DNA of 64,000 nt, from NCBI GenBank assembly GCA_019119555.1, contig DWWU01000012.1, positions 1-64,000 of the forward strand. The letters run 5' to 3'. The DNA is from Candidatus Fusicatenibacter intestinigallinarum. GTDB lineage: Bacteria; Bacillota; Clostridia; Lachnospirales; Lachnospiraceae. The notes under the pieces were generated by a model, which made no database searches, had not been told where the DNA came from, and was given only the letters and a program-made list of their open reading frames with translations. Positions 43,112 through 52,140 of the stretch are shown here, piece after piece; the stretch's first letter is position 1, and every line of letters begins with the position of its first letter. The position numbers were made by a program, and so were the translations under genes.

Positions 43112-45091
43112 TTAAAACGTAAAGACTGCCACTCCGAACGCAGGCAACTCATAGGCAAGCCGGTACGGCTGGCCATCGCACTCACCTTTCTTACTCCGGT
43201 ACACTTTCGGCCGGTCTTTGGAACTCCCGCCGTATTTTTCATCCTCACTGTCGAGAATCAGACGGTACTGTTTCAGTTTCGGCACGCCGCACATATAATC
43301 CGGCCGCGCCACCGGCGTGAAATTGCATACAAAAAGAAGATTATTCCGCCCGGTCGGCGACCAGCGGATAAAGCTGAAAATACTGCGGTCGCCATCGTTT
43401 GCATTGACCCACTGGAACCCTTCGTATCCCTTATCGTTTGCATAAAGCGCCGGATATTTCGTGTACATATGAAGCAGATCACTGACAAACTCCTGAAGAT
43501 GCCTGTGACTGTCCTCCTCCAGCAGATACCAGTCCAGTTCTCTCTCCTCACTCCACTCTCTCAGCTGTCCGAATTCCTGTCCCATAAACAGAAGTTTCTT
43601 ACCCGGATGGCCGAACATAAACGCATAGCCGGCTTTCAGATTCTTGAATTTTTCCTCCGGCTCTCCCGGCATCTTATTGATCATCGAGCATTTCAGATGC
43701 ACGACCTCATCATGGGAGAGCACGAGAATGTAATTCTCGGAGAACGCATACGTCATGGCGAAAGTCATCTTGTTGTGATTATATTTTCTGAAATACGGAT
43801 CCAGCTTCATGTAATCCAGGAAGTCATGCATCCATCCCATATTCCATTTCATGGAGAAACCTAAGCCCCCATCTTCCACGTTTCCGGTTACCTTCGGCCA
43901 GGCGGTAGATTCCTCGGCGATCATCACCGCGCCCTTGTTTCTTCCCAGAACCAGAGAATTCAGATGTTTGAAAAACTCAATCGCTTCCAGATTCTGGTTG
44001 CCGCCGTATTTATTTGCAACCCACTCTCCGTCCCGTTTCCCGTAATCCAGATAAAGCATGGAAGCCACCGCGTCCACCCGGAGACCGTCCACATGGTATT
44101 CCTCGATCCAGTACAGCGCGTTGGCCAGCATGAAGTTCTTGACCTCATTCATGCCGTAATTGAAAATCTTTGTTCCCCAGTCAGGATGCTCTCCCTGGCG
44201 GGGATCTGCGTATTCGTACAGCGGCTCGCCGTCAAAATCCGCCAGTCCATGGGCGTCCCGCGGAAAGTGTGCCGGTACCCAGTCGAGGATCACTCCGATC
44301 TTGTTTTTGTGCAGATAATCTACCAGATATTTAAATTCTTTCGGAGTGCCGTACCGCGAAGTCGGCGCATAATACCCTGTCACCTGATAGCCCCAGGAAC
44401 CGTCGAAGGGATGCTCTGCGATTCCCATCAGTTCCACATGGGTATATCCCATTTTTTTTACATAATCCACAATAGCGTGGGCAAACTGAACGTAATTGTA
44501 AAAGCCTTCCGGATTGGCCTCCGACCACGGATGCTTCATCCAGGAACCGGGATGAACCTCGTAGATCGTCATCGCCGAGGTTTTCGGGTCAAAATTTTTC
44601 CGGTTCTCCATCCACCGGTCGTCTCCCCATTTATAGCCGTCGATACGGGCAACCTTCGACGCCGTCCCCGGACGCTTTTCCGCTGCGAACGCATAGGGAT
44701 CCGCCTTAAACAGCAGTCGGCCGTCCCTGGCCTTGATACAGTATTTATACAGCGCACCCTCGGTCACTCCCGGAATAAACAGCTCGTATACGCCGTCATT
44801 TCCCGTCAGCTCCATCCGATGGACGCCGGGAGTCCAGTTATTAAAGTCACCCACAACCGAAACCTCCTGTGCATGCGGCGCCCACACAGTAAACCAGGTA
44901 CCCGCCTTTCCGTCCACACGGTCCAGATGAGCTCCCATCTTCCAGAAAATTTCATAGTGAGTTGCCTGACCGAACAGATACTGATCCAGATCGGAAAACC
45001 GCGGTTTTTTTTCCTTCATTTCCGGTTTTTCCGATGCTTTTCCTCCTTCGGTACGTTTTCTCCGTGTCGTCTTCTTTTTTGTTTCTCCCAT
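43112..45091 (-). CDS. glgB: 1,4-alpha-glucan branching enzyme
   Basis: This 659-residue GH13 branching enzyme has a basic Lys-rich N-terminal tail (about 35 residues), a CBM48 domain (VWAPHAQEVSVVGDFNNW) and a barrel. Catalytic residues are Asp in GLRVDAVASMLY, Glu in MIAEESTAWP and Asp in LSHDEVVH. It introduces alpha-1,6 branches in glycogen. No other glycogen-synthesis gene is adjacent; the next gene upstream is a second GH13 enzyme. Confidence 0.93.
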   Translation of the reverse strand: MGETKKKTTRRKRTEGGKASEKPEMKEKKPRFSDLDQYLFGQATHYEIFWKMGAHLDRVDGKAGTWFTVWAPHAQEVSVVGDFNNWTPGVHRMELTGNDGVYELFIPGVTEGALYKYCIKARDGRLLFKADPYAFAAEKRPGTASKVARIDGYKWGDDRWMENRKNFDPKTSAMTIYEVHPGSWMKHPWSEANPEGFYNYVQFAHAIVDYVKKMGYTHVELMGIAEHPFDGSWGYQVTGYYAPTSRYGTPKEFKYLVDYLHKNKIGVILDWVPAHFPRDAHGLADFDGEPLYEYADPRQGEHPDWGTKIFNYGMNEVKNFMLANALYWIEEYHVDGLRVDAVASMLYLDYGKRDGEWVANKYGGNQNLEAIEFFKHLNSLVLGRNKGAVMIAEESTAWPKVTGNVEDGGLGFSMKWNMGWMHDFLDYMKLDPYFRKYNHNKMTFAMTYAFSENYILVLSHDEVVHLKCSMINKMPGEPEEKFKNLKAGYAFMFGHPGKKLLFMGQEFGQLREWSEERELDWYLLEEDSHRHLQEFVSDLLHMYTKYPALYANDKGYEGFQWVNANDGDRSIFSFIRWSPTGRNNLLFVCNFTPVARPDYMCGVPKLKQYRLILDSEDEKYGGSSKDRPKVYRSKKGECDGQPYRLAYELPAFGVAVFTF

Positions 45092-45116
45092 AATATAATC
45101 CTCTCTCCTTCTTCCC

Positions 45117-45170
45117 CTGAACGGTTACCGCATCCGGCCATTGAAAATCGCTTCGCAATGGACCGGATGC
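45117..45170. repeat. Composite repeat: half family 1 plus complete family 3 hairpin
   Basis: CTGAACGGTTAC (right half of family 1) is followed by GCATCCGGCCATTG...CAATGGACCGGATGC (45130-45170), a 15-bp stem with one bulge and the loop AAAATCGCTTCG. It lies between two GH13 genes. Confidence 0.75.
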
Positions 45171-45208
45171 CCACAGGCGCTATGCTTTTATACGTCAGAC
45201 TGCAGCAT

Positions 45209-46564
45209 TCAGGCGCGTTCCAGAAGAACACAGCCGCAGGCCGGAATCGTCACGGTCACCCTGCCGTTTTCCGGCAGATATTCTTCCCCTGTACGTATTT
45301 CCGTATAGGTACTGTTCTGATCCACCGGAATCTGAATCTGTGCGTCCTGGTCGTCATTGTTTACGGCAACCAGAAGATAATCCGAATCACTGCTGCGGCA
45401 GAACGCATACTGCCGGTTGGTCAGAACCAGCTCCCGATAGGATCCCTCCACACAGGCAGGATGTTTTTTCCTGATTTCCGATAATTCCCGGATCCACTCT
45501 TCCAGCTCCGGGTGGGGAGAATCCTTCTTCAGTTCCTTCAGATTCAGGGCAGGGCGAAGAGGCGCGTCGTTTCCTCCCTCTTTCTTTCCGCTGATTCCGA
45601 ACTCGGAACCGTAATATACCGACGGTATGCCAGGAAGAAAATACAGAAGCGCATGAACCGGAATCAGATACGCTTCCCTGTTCAGCTTTGACGCGATCCG
45701 GTCCACATCATGATTGTCCACAAAGCTGTAGAGCTTCATCCCCCGGTAAATTCCGCCGTTCTCGTCGAACTCTCTTCGGATGGTATGTGCAATCTCAAAA
45801 TAATTATTGTCATTGTGCCCGGAATAAAGACCTTTATGCAGCTCATAATTTGTCACGCTGTGCAGGAGCCTTTTCCCGTCCTGAATATAGCGGCTGTAGT
45901 CCCCGTGAATCACTTCGCCCATCAGCCAGAAATCCTTCTTCTTTTCCTCTGTGGCCGCCCGCATCTGTTCCATGAATCCAAAGTCAAGGCAGTCCGCGCA
46001 GTCCAGCCGTATTCCGTCGATGTCAAATTCGTCAATCCAGAAACGTATCACATCCAGAAGATAATCGCGAACCTCCTGATTCTGCAGGTTCAGATTCACC
46101 AGTTCAAAGCAGTTTCTCCATGCCTCATAGGAAAATCCGTCATTATACCACGTATTGCCTCCAAACCAGATTCCTTTGTACCATCCGCAGTAACGGGATC
46201 CTTCTCTCTTTTCCTGAATATCACGGAACGCAAAAAATTCTCTGCCCGTGTGATTGAACACTCCGTCCACTACGATCTTTACGCCCAGTTCATGGGCATG
46301 GGCGACAAATGCCTTGAAATCTTCATTGTCTCCCAGACGGCGATCAACGGTCCGGTAATCTCTCGTATCGTAGCCGTGGGTGGTCGACTCGAACAGCGGG
46401 CCGATATAAATCGCCCGAAATCCCAGATCCGCCGCGTGCTCCAGCCATTCATTCAGAATATCAAAGCGATGTGTAACCTCTTCCTGCTCATTTCTTGCAG
46501 GTGCGCCGCAAAGTCCCAGCGGATAAATGTGATAAAATTCTGCTGCCTCGTACCATGGTGTCAT
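45209..46564 (-). CDS. GH13 alpha-amylase-family enzyme
   Basis: This 451-residue cytoplasmic GH13 enzyme has barrel motifs DGVFNHTG, GIRLDCADCLD (nucleophile Asp), MGEVIHGDY (acid/base Glu) and FVDNHDVDR. It ends with a small beta domain. It likely acts on short maltodextrins or glycogen fragments. ATG 46564 follows GGGAGGTTTTAC, better than the earlier in-frame ATGs. The TetR gene upstream is on the same strand and may control it. Confidence 0.85.
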   Translation of the reverse strand: MTPWYEAAEFYHIYPLGLCGAPARNEQEEVTHRFDILNEWLEHAADLGFRAIYIGPLFESTTHGYDTRDYRTVDRRLGDNEDFKAFVAHAHELGVKIVVDGVFNHTGREFFAFRDIQEKREGSRYCGWYKGIWFGGNTWYNDGFSYEAWRNCFELVNLNLQNQEVRDYLLDVIRFWIDEFDIDGIRLDCADCLDFGFMEQMRAATEEKKKDFWLMGEVIHGDYSRYIQDGKRLLHSVTNYELHKGLYSGHNDNNYFEIAHTIRREFDENGGIYRGMKLYSFVDNHDVDRIASKLNREAYLIPVHALLYFLPGIPSVYYGSEFGISGKKEGGNDAPLRPALNLKELKKDSPHPELEEWIRELSEIRKKHPACVEGSYRELVLTNRQYAFCRSSDSDYLLVAVNNDDQDAQIQIPVDQNSTYTEIRTGEEYLPENGRVTVTIPACGCVLLERA

Positions 46565-46608
46565 GTTGTAAAACCTCCCAGTCATATATTTTGGTGCCAT
46601 TGTCTTTT

Positions 46609-47190
46609 TCAGGAATAAATTCCATACATAAACTGATGCACGATCCCGTAGACCTCCTGATCCGTGATCGTGAGCTGCGACAGATCATCCATATCCCGTG
46701 CGACCATCATCAGATAATAATTCAGCATTCCCGAAAATCCCACCGCAAACTGCTTCTGCCGTCCGTGCATGTTTCCCAGCTCATGGCTTGCATTTTCAAA
46801 AAGATCCACAAACATCTGATAATATTTCTCGATCAGGGGATACACGGTCTGAAAGCCTTCACTTTTTCTTCCGGAATAAAACAGCGCAAGCATCAGAAGA
46901 TAAAACCGCGGCTCCTCAGATGCAGCGTTGAAAAAAATCCGCGCCGCACGATACAGCTTATCCGGAATCTTCCCCGGCGACTCTTTCAGCGATTCCATCT
47001 GCTCTTCCAGCTTTGAAAAATGCTCTTCCAGAACGCAGGACAACAGCCCCTGCTTGCTTCCGAAATAATAATACAGCGTAGGCTTTGTCACTCCCGCAGA
47101 ATCCACAATCTGCTGGACGCCTACCGCATCATATCCTTTTTCATAGAACAGCGTAAGCGCGCTGTCCAGGATTGCCTGTCTGTTATCCAT
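46609..47190 (-). CDS. TetR-family transcription regulator
   Basis: This 193-residue protein has an N-terminal TetR helix-turn-helix (ILDSALTLFYEKGYDAVGVQ...TKPTLYYYFGSKQGL, residues 6-50) and an all-helical ligand domain. The ATG at 47190 follows GGGAGACATG. A TATACC-AATC-GGTATA palindrome overlaps its own promoter, so autoregulation is likely. It precedes the GH13 gene by 45 nt. Confidence 0.9.
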   Translation of the reverse strand: MDNRQAILDSALTLFYEKGYDAVGVQQIVDSAGVTKPTLYYYFGSKQGLLSCVLEEHFSKLEEQMESLKESPGKIPDKLYRAARIFFNAASEEPRFYLLMLALFYSGRKSEGFQTVYPLIEKYYQMFVDLFENASHELGNMHGRQKQFAVGFSGMLNYYLMMVARDMDDLSQLTITDQEVYGIVHQFMYGIYS

Positions 47191-47221
47191 TTCATGTCTC
47201 CCTGTCGTCTGCTTTTCGTAT

Positions 47222-47250
47222 ATTATACCAATCGGTATAGAAGAAGTCAA
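47222..47250 (-). promoter_or_regulatory. TetR gene promoter with operator palindrome
   Basis: TTGACT (47250-47245) and TATAAT (47227-47222) with a 17-nt spacer. The palindrome TATACCAATCGGTATA (47224-47239) covers the -10 end and the spacer. Confidence 0.75.
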
Positions 47251-47393
47251 TAAAGATTTTATGATAAATCGTTGTTTTTTATGCGAATTTCATAAAATTT
47301 TGGACAAATTCCCGCAGCCATTCTGCTGACAGAGGCAGAAGTACACATTAATCCTTTCCGCCAGAGACAGAAGTGCAGATTCAGAGACAAAAA

Positions 47394-47493
47394 AAGCGTC
47401 CGAAAACACCTTCTTCGCCGTCCGGTCCGGATCCGCCATACCGGCAGAATCCACATCCGGAGTATCTGCGAAAAGATGTCTTTTCAGACGCTT
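47394..47493. other. Long imperfect inverted repeat
   Basis: AAGCGTC-C-GAAAACACCTTC near 47394-47418 pairs with the complement of GAAAAGATGTCTTTTCAGACGCTT at 47470-47493 with few mismatches, across a 50-nt loop containing several CCGG blocks. No gene is convincing here (a 70-codon frame at 47290-47502 lacks a ribosome site). It could be a structured RNA or an old element. Confidence 0.45.
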
Positions 47494-47510
47494 CTGTTCC
47501 ATTTCGTTAT

Positions 47511-47550
47511 ATATGTGTAACAGTTCAGCCCGCTGAACTGTTACACATAT
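47511..47550. repeat. Family 1 palindromic element in 40-bp palindrome
   Basis: A perfect family 1 core (47517-47544) is extended by ATATGT/ACATAT to 19-bp arms. TTTTTC follows on the plus strand. It lies just after the stop of the cell-wall hydrolase gene, so it may also help termination. Confidence 0.85.
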
Positions 47551-47571
47551 TTTTCTGCTGCTGCCGCACGG

Positions 47572-49209
47572 TCATTCCTGAAGGAATACCTCTGCATACT
47601 GTACGCCAAAGAGATTTGCCTCGTCATGGCTGTTCATATAGATGTCCACATGTCCGTAAGGCGTTCCTCTGTCTTCCACAGTAAACACCTGACCTCCGAT
47701 ATTCAGCTTTGTGCCGAAAGGCAGTCCTGCGATCGCCACGGTACGGCCCTGCGTCGGCTCTGTTCCCGAGGCAGTGGGACCTCCCGACCATTTGCCGCAG
47801 CAGATTTCACAGTTGCAGTAAGCGGTCAGCTTGAATTTTCCCAGATAGCTGCCGCCTGGCTGCACATAATTCTCGCCGCTGTTGATGGTAATCGCACCCG
47901 GATCCTCCTGGATCACACGCACTGCGTATCCGGTGGAACGACTGTAATTATAGTCGGAGACAATAATACCCGTCGTCGAACTGCTAGCATGAATCACTTT
48001 TCCGTCGCCCATATAGATCATCACATGATAGATATAACCGTTGTCTCTCTGATAGAACACCAGGTCGCCCGGCCGTGCCTCTTCCAGAGAGATTTTCTCC
48101 CCTGCATTGGCCTGTTCCCTGGAAGTACGGGGAAGTGTATAACCAAAATTCGCAAAGATCTGCTGTACAAATCCGGAACAGTCCGCCCCATTGGTCAGGC
48201 TGGTGCCTCCCCACACATACGGATTTCCCAGAAACTGCTGCGCGTACGTCAGGACAGAATTGCGAAACGCACTTGTGGACTGCACGACTTTCACCGTATC
48301 ATAGGAATAGGTGTAGGCCTCATTATCCCAGGGATCTACCAGCATTTCCCCCAGCAGATAGCTGTCCTCACCGGCCGTTTTCACTGCCTGGCCCGCCGCT
48401 TCTCCCATCAGCAGATACTGCCTGCTGACAAAACCGCGTACGTCCCCGGACTCAATAAACACCCATTCCGATTCCGGATCTGCAATGACGTAACATAAAC
48501 CGTTTTTCGGAATCGTTCCGACGATCCGATAAGACGTTCCTTTTCTTTCCCGGACATTCAGATATGTATTCACCTGCACCAGAGCATACTGTTTTTCGAT
48601 TGTATGAAACAGCCACGGCGTATTCTCAACACTCACTTTCGACGGCACAATCACGGTCGCCGGTGCGGACGGCTGCTGCAGCGGCTCTTCCTCCGGCGCC
48701 GGCGTGGTTTCCGGCGTCGGCGTCGCTTCCGGCGTCGGTGTTGCCTCTGGTGTTGGCGTCGCTTCCGGCGTCGGTGTTGCCTCCGGTGTTGGCGTCGCTT
48801 CCGGCGTCGGCGTTGCCTCCGGTGTTGGCGTCGCTTCTGGTGTCGGCGTTGCTTCTGGTATCGGCGTTGCTTCTGGTGTCGGCGTCGCTTCCGGTGTTGT
48901 CTCCGGTGTCGGCGTCGCTTCCGGTGTCGTTTCCGGCGCTGGCGTTGTCTCCGGTGCCGGTACCGCCTCCGGCGTCGACGCTGTCTCCGGCTCAGCCGTT
49001 TCCATATCAGACCCGGATGTTTCGACAGACTTCTGTTCCTCAGACACCAGGGATTTTTCCGTCTGTATTTCCTGAGAAACAACCGCATCTTTTCCAGGCG
49101 GTGCAGCAAACACAGACATCGGGGTTCCAAGCATTGCAACAAGGGCGCTGATAAAAGCGATCCGTACCAGCCTTGCCCTCTTTTCTCCCAATCTGTTCCA
49201 GTGAATCAT
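47572..49209 (-). CDS. Secreted NlpC/P60 and 3D-domain cell-wall hydrolase
   Basis: This 545-residue protein has a signal peptide (cleavage likely after SVFA, about residue 35), then a Pro/Thr/Glu-rich spacer of about 16 tandem PTPEAT-like units (about 75-180). An SH3b domain ([19 protein letters not shown]), an NlpC/P60 peptidase with Cys in GADCSGFVQ and His in YHVMIYMG, and a C-terminal 3D domain ([25 protein letters not shown]) follow. It should cleave peptidoglycan stem peptides; 3D domains are linked to glycan cleavage. The repeat spacer is coded by near-identical 18-nt units. Confidence 0.9.
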   Translation of the reverse strand: MIHWNRLGEKRARLVRIAFISALVAMLGTPMSVFAAPPGKDAVVSQEIQTEKSLVSEEQKSVETSGSDMETAEPETASTPEAVPAPETTPAPETTPEATPTPETTPEATPTPEATPIPEATPTPEATPTPEATPTPEATPTPEATPTPEATPTPEATPTPEATPTPETTPAPEEEPLQQPSAPATVIVPSKVSVENTPWLFHTIEKQYALVQVNTYLNVRERKGTSYRIVGTIPKNGLCYVIADPESEWVFIESGDVRGFVSRQYLLMGEAAGQAVKTAGEDSYLLGEMLVDPWDNEAYTYSYDTVKVVQSTSAFRNSVLTYAQQFLGNPYVWGGTSLTNGADCSGFVQQIFANFGYTLPRTSREQANAGEKISLEEARPGDLVFYQRDNGYIYHVMIYMGDGKVIHASSSTTGIIVSDYNYSRSTGYAVRVIQEDPGAITINSGENYVQPGGSYLGKFKLTAYCNCEICCGKWSGGPTASGTEPTQGRTVAIAGLPFGTKLNIGGQVFTVEDRGTPYGHVDIYMNSHDEANLFGVQYAEVFLQE

Positions 49210-49245
49210 ATCTTCTTCTCCTCCGATCTTATAGATCCATTATAT

Positions 49246-49273
49246 ATAACAGTTCAGCCAGCCGAACTGTTAT
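49246..49273. repeat. Family 1 palindromic element joined to family 3 composite
   Basis: ATAACAGTTCAGC and CCGAACTGTTAT, 28 bp, immediately followed by CGCATCCG, the left end of the family 3 composite, as at 41173. Confidence 0.7.
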
Positions 49274-49444
49274 CGCATCCGTCCAGAAACAAAGAGTTCC
49301 GCTCGCGGAACTCTCGCGCCGACCGCAGTCGCTTTAGCGACAGATTTCTGCTTCGCGCAAGTGCGCATCCCGCGGAACGTTTTAATATAACAGGAAACAC
49401 AGTTTCCTGTTATATTAAAAATCGCTTTGCAATGGGCCGGATGC
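49274..49444. repeat. 171-bp composite repeat with terminal inverted repeats
   Basis: The ends CGCATCCGTCCA and TGGGCCGGATGCG are inverted, like the family 3 hairpin at 45130. Its interior holds AGTTCCGC/GCGGAACT and GTCGC/GCGAC hairpins and a 41-bp palindrome at 49380-49420 (19-bp arms TTTTAATATAACAGGAAAC, loop ACA). Related modules occur at 43072-43105. The right end encodes the last codons of tatD. Confidence 0.65.
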
Positions 49445-50209
49445 GTCTTTCAGAAACAGTCGTACCGCGTTCTCTTCTGTCTTTCGGGTGACCTCCTCCG
49501 GCGACAGACGCTTGATTTCTGCAATCTGCTGTACCACCAGCGGAAGGTTCAGCGAAGAGTTTCTCCTGCCCCGATAGGGCTCCGGAGCAAGGTACGGGCT
49601 GTCCGTCTCCAGCAGAAGCCTCTCCAGAGGCGCGTACTCCACCACCTCCCGGAGCTTGCGGCCATTCTTAAATGTGATCACGCCTCCGATACCCAGATAC
49701 AGTCCCATATTCAGATATTCTCTCGCCATCTCTTTCGAGTAGGAAAAGCAATGAAGAACGCCCCCGATCTCTCCGGCACGGCAGTCCTTCATCACCTGAA
49801 GGGTATCCGCCGCCGCGTCTCTGCTGTGAATAATAACCGGAAGCTTTTCTTCCCTGGCAAGCTCCAGCTGACGTTCAAACCAGTAGCGCTGCGCCTGGTG
49901 ATCTTCCCTGTTCCAGTAATAGTCCAGACCGATTTCTCCTACCGCCACTGTCTTTTCCAGACGGCAGAGTTCTCTTATCTTATCCACCACCGCTTCATTC
50001 ATACCGCCTACCTCGTCCGGATGAATTCCTGCGGCGCCGTAGATAAACGGATAGGCTTCCATCAGTTCTCTCGTTTTGTCCAGTGATTCCAGATCCGCGC
50101 AGACATTGATAATGCGGCCGATTCCATGCGCTTCCATGGAATTCAGCAGCTCTTCCCTGTCGCCGTCAAACTTTTCATCGTCATAATGAGCATGTGTTTC
50201 AAAAATCAT
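49415..50209 (-). CDS. tatD: TatD-family metal-dependent hydrolase
   Basis: This 264-residue TIM-barrel nuclease family protein has metal ligands in THAHYD, GEIGLDYYW, IIHSRDA, LHCFS and ETDSPYL. TatD proteins act as 3'-5' exonucleases in DNA repair. The C-terminal residues KDASGPLQSDF and the stop are encoded inside the 49274-49444 repeat, so the original end of the gene has been replaced. Confidence 0.9.
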   Translation of the reverse strand: MIFETHAHYDDEKFDGDREELLNSMEAHGIGRIINVCADLESLDKTRELMEAYPFIYGAAGIHPDEVGGMNEAVVDKIRELCRLEKTVAVGEIGLDYYWNREDHQAQRYWFERQLELAREEKLPVIIHSRDAAADTLQVMKDCRAGEIGGVLHCFSYSKEMAREYLNMGLYLGIGGVITFKNGRKLREVVEYAPLERLLLETDSPYLAPEPYRGRRNSSLNLPLVVQQIAEIKRLSPEEVTRKTEENAVRLFLKDASGPLQSDF

Positions 50210-50310
50210 TGCATTCTTTCCTGCCTCAATGTGTATTTGTGGGATTCTGCCTTATCGCATCCTTTTCTTACGACCGGCGCAGCAAGTACACAGGCCGTTA
50301 CCGTTCCGTC
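50210..50310. other. Gene-free stretch before tatD
   Basis: The 354-nt gap 50210-50563 holds no gene. It contains a family 2 hairpin (50311-50336), a half family 1 sequence (GCTGAATCGTTAC, 50338-50350) and the terminator of the esterase gene at 50467-50510. Confidence 0.4.
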
Positions 50311-50336
50311 AGGTCTGTGCACTCACTCCACAGACC
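50311..50336. repeat. Family 2 hairpin
   Basis: AGGTCTGTG and CCACAGACCT around a short loop, preceded by CCGTTCCGTC as at 29147 and followed by half of family 1. Confidence 0.65.
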
Positions 50337-50466
50337 TGCTGAATCGTTACATGGATACTTTTACTATAATAAATTTATTATACGACGTAATGGTTGAAAC
50401 CGTCAATTGCCGCAGGGAAATTTAACACTTGTCACACCGTGGGCAGCTCCCTTGTTTCATGTGACC

Positions 50467-50510
50467 AAAAAAAGAACCGCCCGGCGGCTGAACTGCCTAC
50501 CGAACGGTTC
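50467..50510 (-). terminator. Terminator of carboxylesterase gene
   Basis: On the minus strand GAACCGTTCGG pairs with CCGGGCGGTTC, followed by seven T residues, 54 nt after the esterase stop. Confidence 0.8.
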
Positions 50511-50563
50511 CTCAAAAAACATGGCGTCTTTCGCCATCTGAATGATATCGCAAAGGGATACTT

Positions 50564-51931
50564 TCATTCTCCTGTTGCATGACTGTTGCGCATCGTCTCA
50601 TAGAGCTTTTCCATGCTGACGTCTCCCATATGAGAGGCTCCTTCTCCAAGACGCATCACTTCAGCCTGTCCTTCCGCCTGGGGCTCCCACCTGGCAAGAT
50701 CGGATCCATTGGGATTTCCTGTCTTCGCAAAGTTGGTCAGATAAGAAACCATCTCTTCACTCAGCTGTCTGTCCTTTTCCGCAAACGGCCGCCAGCAGTT
50801 GTCCAGCGTTCCGAACCAGTACCACAGATCACTGCTGTGCCATGCGCCTTCCTCATCCCCTGGAAGCTGTCTGTCGAAAAACCAGGTGTAGCTGGAAGAA
50901 TACTTCCATTTCGCCTGCAGGCTGCACCAGTCTCTGGCCATCTGAAAGACAATCGGCGGAACGATATCTTCGCTTGTGCTTCCCGCCATATACGGAATAT
51001 CCAGAAATTCTCCGCTTTGAACGGCTTCCGCGCCGGACATGGGAATCATATGGCCGTCGATACACGGCATGCAGGTCAGCCCCATCCCCTGATGCCCTTT
51101 GTTTACCTGATCCCAGGCCTGGAACAACTGTTCCACAGGAAGTTCCCGGAAGCTTTGCAGGGTCTGGCATCCGGCCGTCTGCATCACTTCCTTCCAGTAA
51201 CCGTACGTTTCCTCTGCTCTGGAAGTTTTTCCAAACTCCTCGCTGACGCCTCCGCCGCTGCTCATGACAGCCTTTGCAATCAGCCCCTTCGTCAGGGGGC
51301 TGAGACAAAGCTGCTGAACACTCATAGCCCCGGCACTCTGCCCCATCACAGTAATGTTTTCCGGATCTCCGCCGAAGGAACGAATGTTATCCCGCACCCA
51401 TTGAATCGCGGCAAGCTGGTCATACAGTCCGTAATTTCCCGTATGCCCGGCCTCCTGCTCCAGTTCCGGCAGGCATGCAAATCCCAGCGGACCCAGGCGG
51501 TAATTGATCGTCACTGCAATCACGCCTTTTTCCGGCCAGACCGGACCGTCGAAATGCTTTTCATGGCCGCAGCCTCCGGCGAACGCACCGCCGTGGATAT
51601 AAAGCAGCACCGGAAGATTTTCTCCGCCGTCAGGCGCCCAGATATTCAGAAACAGGCAGTCTTCACTGTACGTGTAAGTCTCCCCTTTCCGGAACTCATT
51701 ATAATAAAAAGCCCTTCCCGGCATCTGATCTTCCGGATGAAAAGCTCTTGACTGATACGAGCAGTTTCCGTAAGCGGAAGCATCGTAAACACCGTCCCAA
51801 TGTGTCACGATCTCCGGATATTTCCAGCGCTCTGCCGTCGCATAACGGATTCCTTTGTAAGCCGTAACTCCGGGCACAGGACCCGAAGTTCCGCGGATTT
51901 CTCCGCAGGGAGTTTTGATCACTGAATTCAT
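50564..51931 (-). CDS. Type-B carboxylesterase
   Basis: This 455-residue alpha/beta hydrolase of the carboxylesterase/para-nitrobenzyl esterase family has an oxyanion segment YIHGGAFAGG, nucleophile Ser in GQSAGAMS (about residue 186), acid Glu in STSED and His in WHSSDLWYWFG. No signal peptide is present. ATG 51931 follows AAAGGAGAAATCTGC. The substrate is unknown; such enzymes cleave esters or acetylated sugars. Confidence 0.88.
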   Translation of the reverse strand: MNSVIKTPCGEIRGTSGPVPGVTAYKGIRYATAERWKYPEIVTHWDGVYDASAYGNCSYQSRAFHPEDQMPGRAFYYNEFRKGETYTYSEDCLFLNIWAPDGGENLPVLLYIHGGAFAGGCGHEKHFDGPVWPEKGVIAVTINYRLGPLGFACLPELEQEAGHTGNYGLYDQLAAIQWVRDNIRSFGGDPENITVMGQSAGAMSVQQLCLSPLTKGLIAKAVMSSGGGVSEEFGKTSRAEETYGYWKEVMQTAGCQTLQSFRELPVEQLFQAWDQVNKGHQGMGLTCMPCIDGHMIPMSGAEAVQSGEFLDIPYMAGSTSEDIVPPIVFQMARDWCSLQAKWKYSSSYTWFFDRQLPGDEEGAWHSSDLWYWFGTLDNCWRPFAEKDRQLSEEMVSYLTNFAKTGNPNGSDLARWEPQAEGQAEVMRLGEGASHMGDVSMEKLYETMRNSHATGE

Positions 51932-51980
51932 GCAGATTTCTCCTTTCTTTTGCACGTTTCCCGGCATTTCCAATCTCTTC

Positions 51981-52008
51981 GTAACAGTTCAGCCCGCTGA
52001 GCTGTTAC
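51981..52008. repeat. Family 1 palindromic element, copy h
   Basis: A 28-bp copy with one arm mismatch, between promoter and esterase gene. The flanks ATCTCTTC (51973-51980) and ATGTCTTC (52009-52016) form an 8-bp direct repeat with one mismatch. Confidence 0.85.
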
Positions 52009-52020
52009 ATGTCTTCTGTA

Positions 52021-52049
52021 ATTATAACATCCGCACCACCGATTGTCCA
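52021..52049 (-). promoter_or_regulatory. Promoter of carboxylesterase gene
   Basis: TGGACA (52049-52044) and TATAAT (52026-52021), spacer 17 nt. The palindromic element lies in the leader just downstream. Confidence 0.65.
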
Positions 52050-52140
52050 TCAAACCGCCGGGAAATTCGCACATGCGAGACAATGCGAACCCTCTCAGAG
52101 CGAGCGCTACACGAAATTTCAGTCACACTCCGGATCCTTC

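Noticed and set aside
47290-47502. 70-codon minus-strand frame between the TetR and cell-wall hydrolase genes
   Set aside because: No ribosome binding site, overlaps a long inverted repeat, and the protein resembles no known family.
48604-49491. Plus-strand Arg- and Val-Gly-rich frames opposite the cell-wall hydrolase repeat
   Set aside because: Product of the 18-nt tandem repeat read in other frames; no ribosome site.
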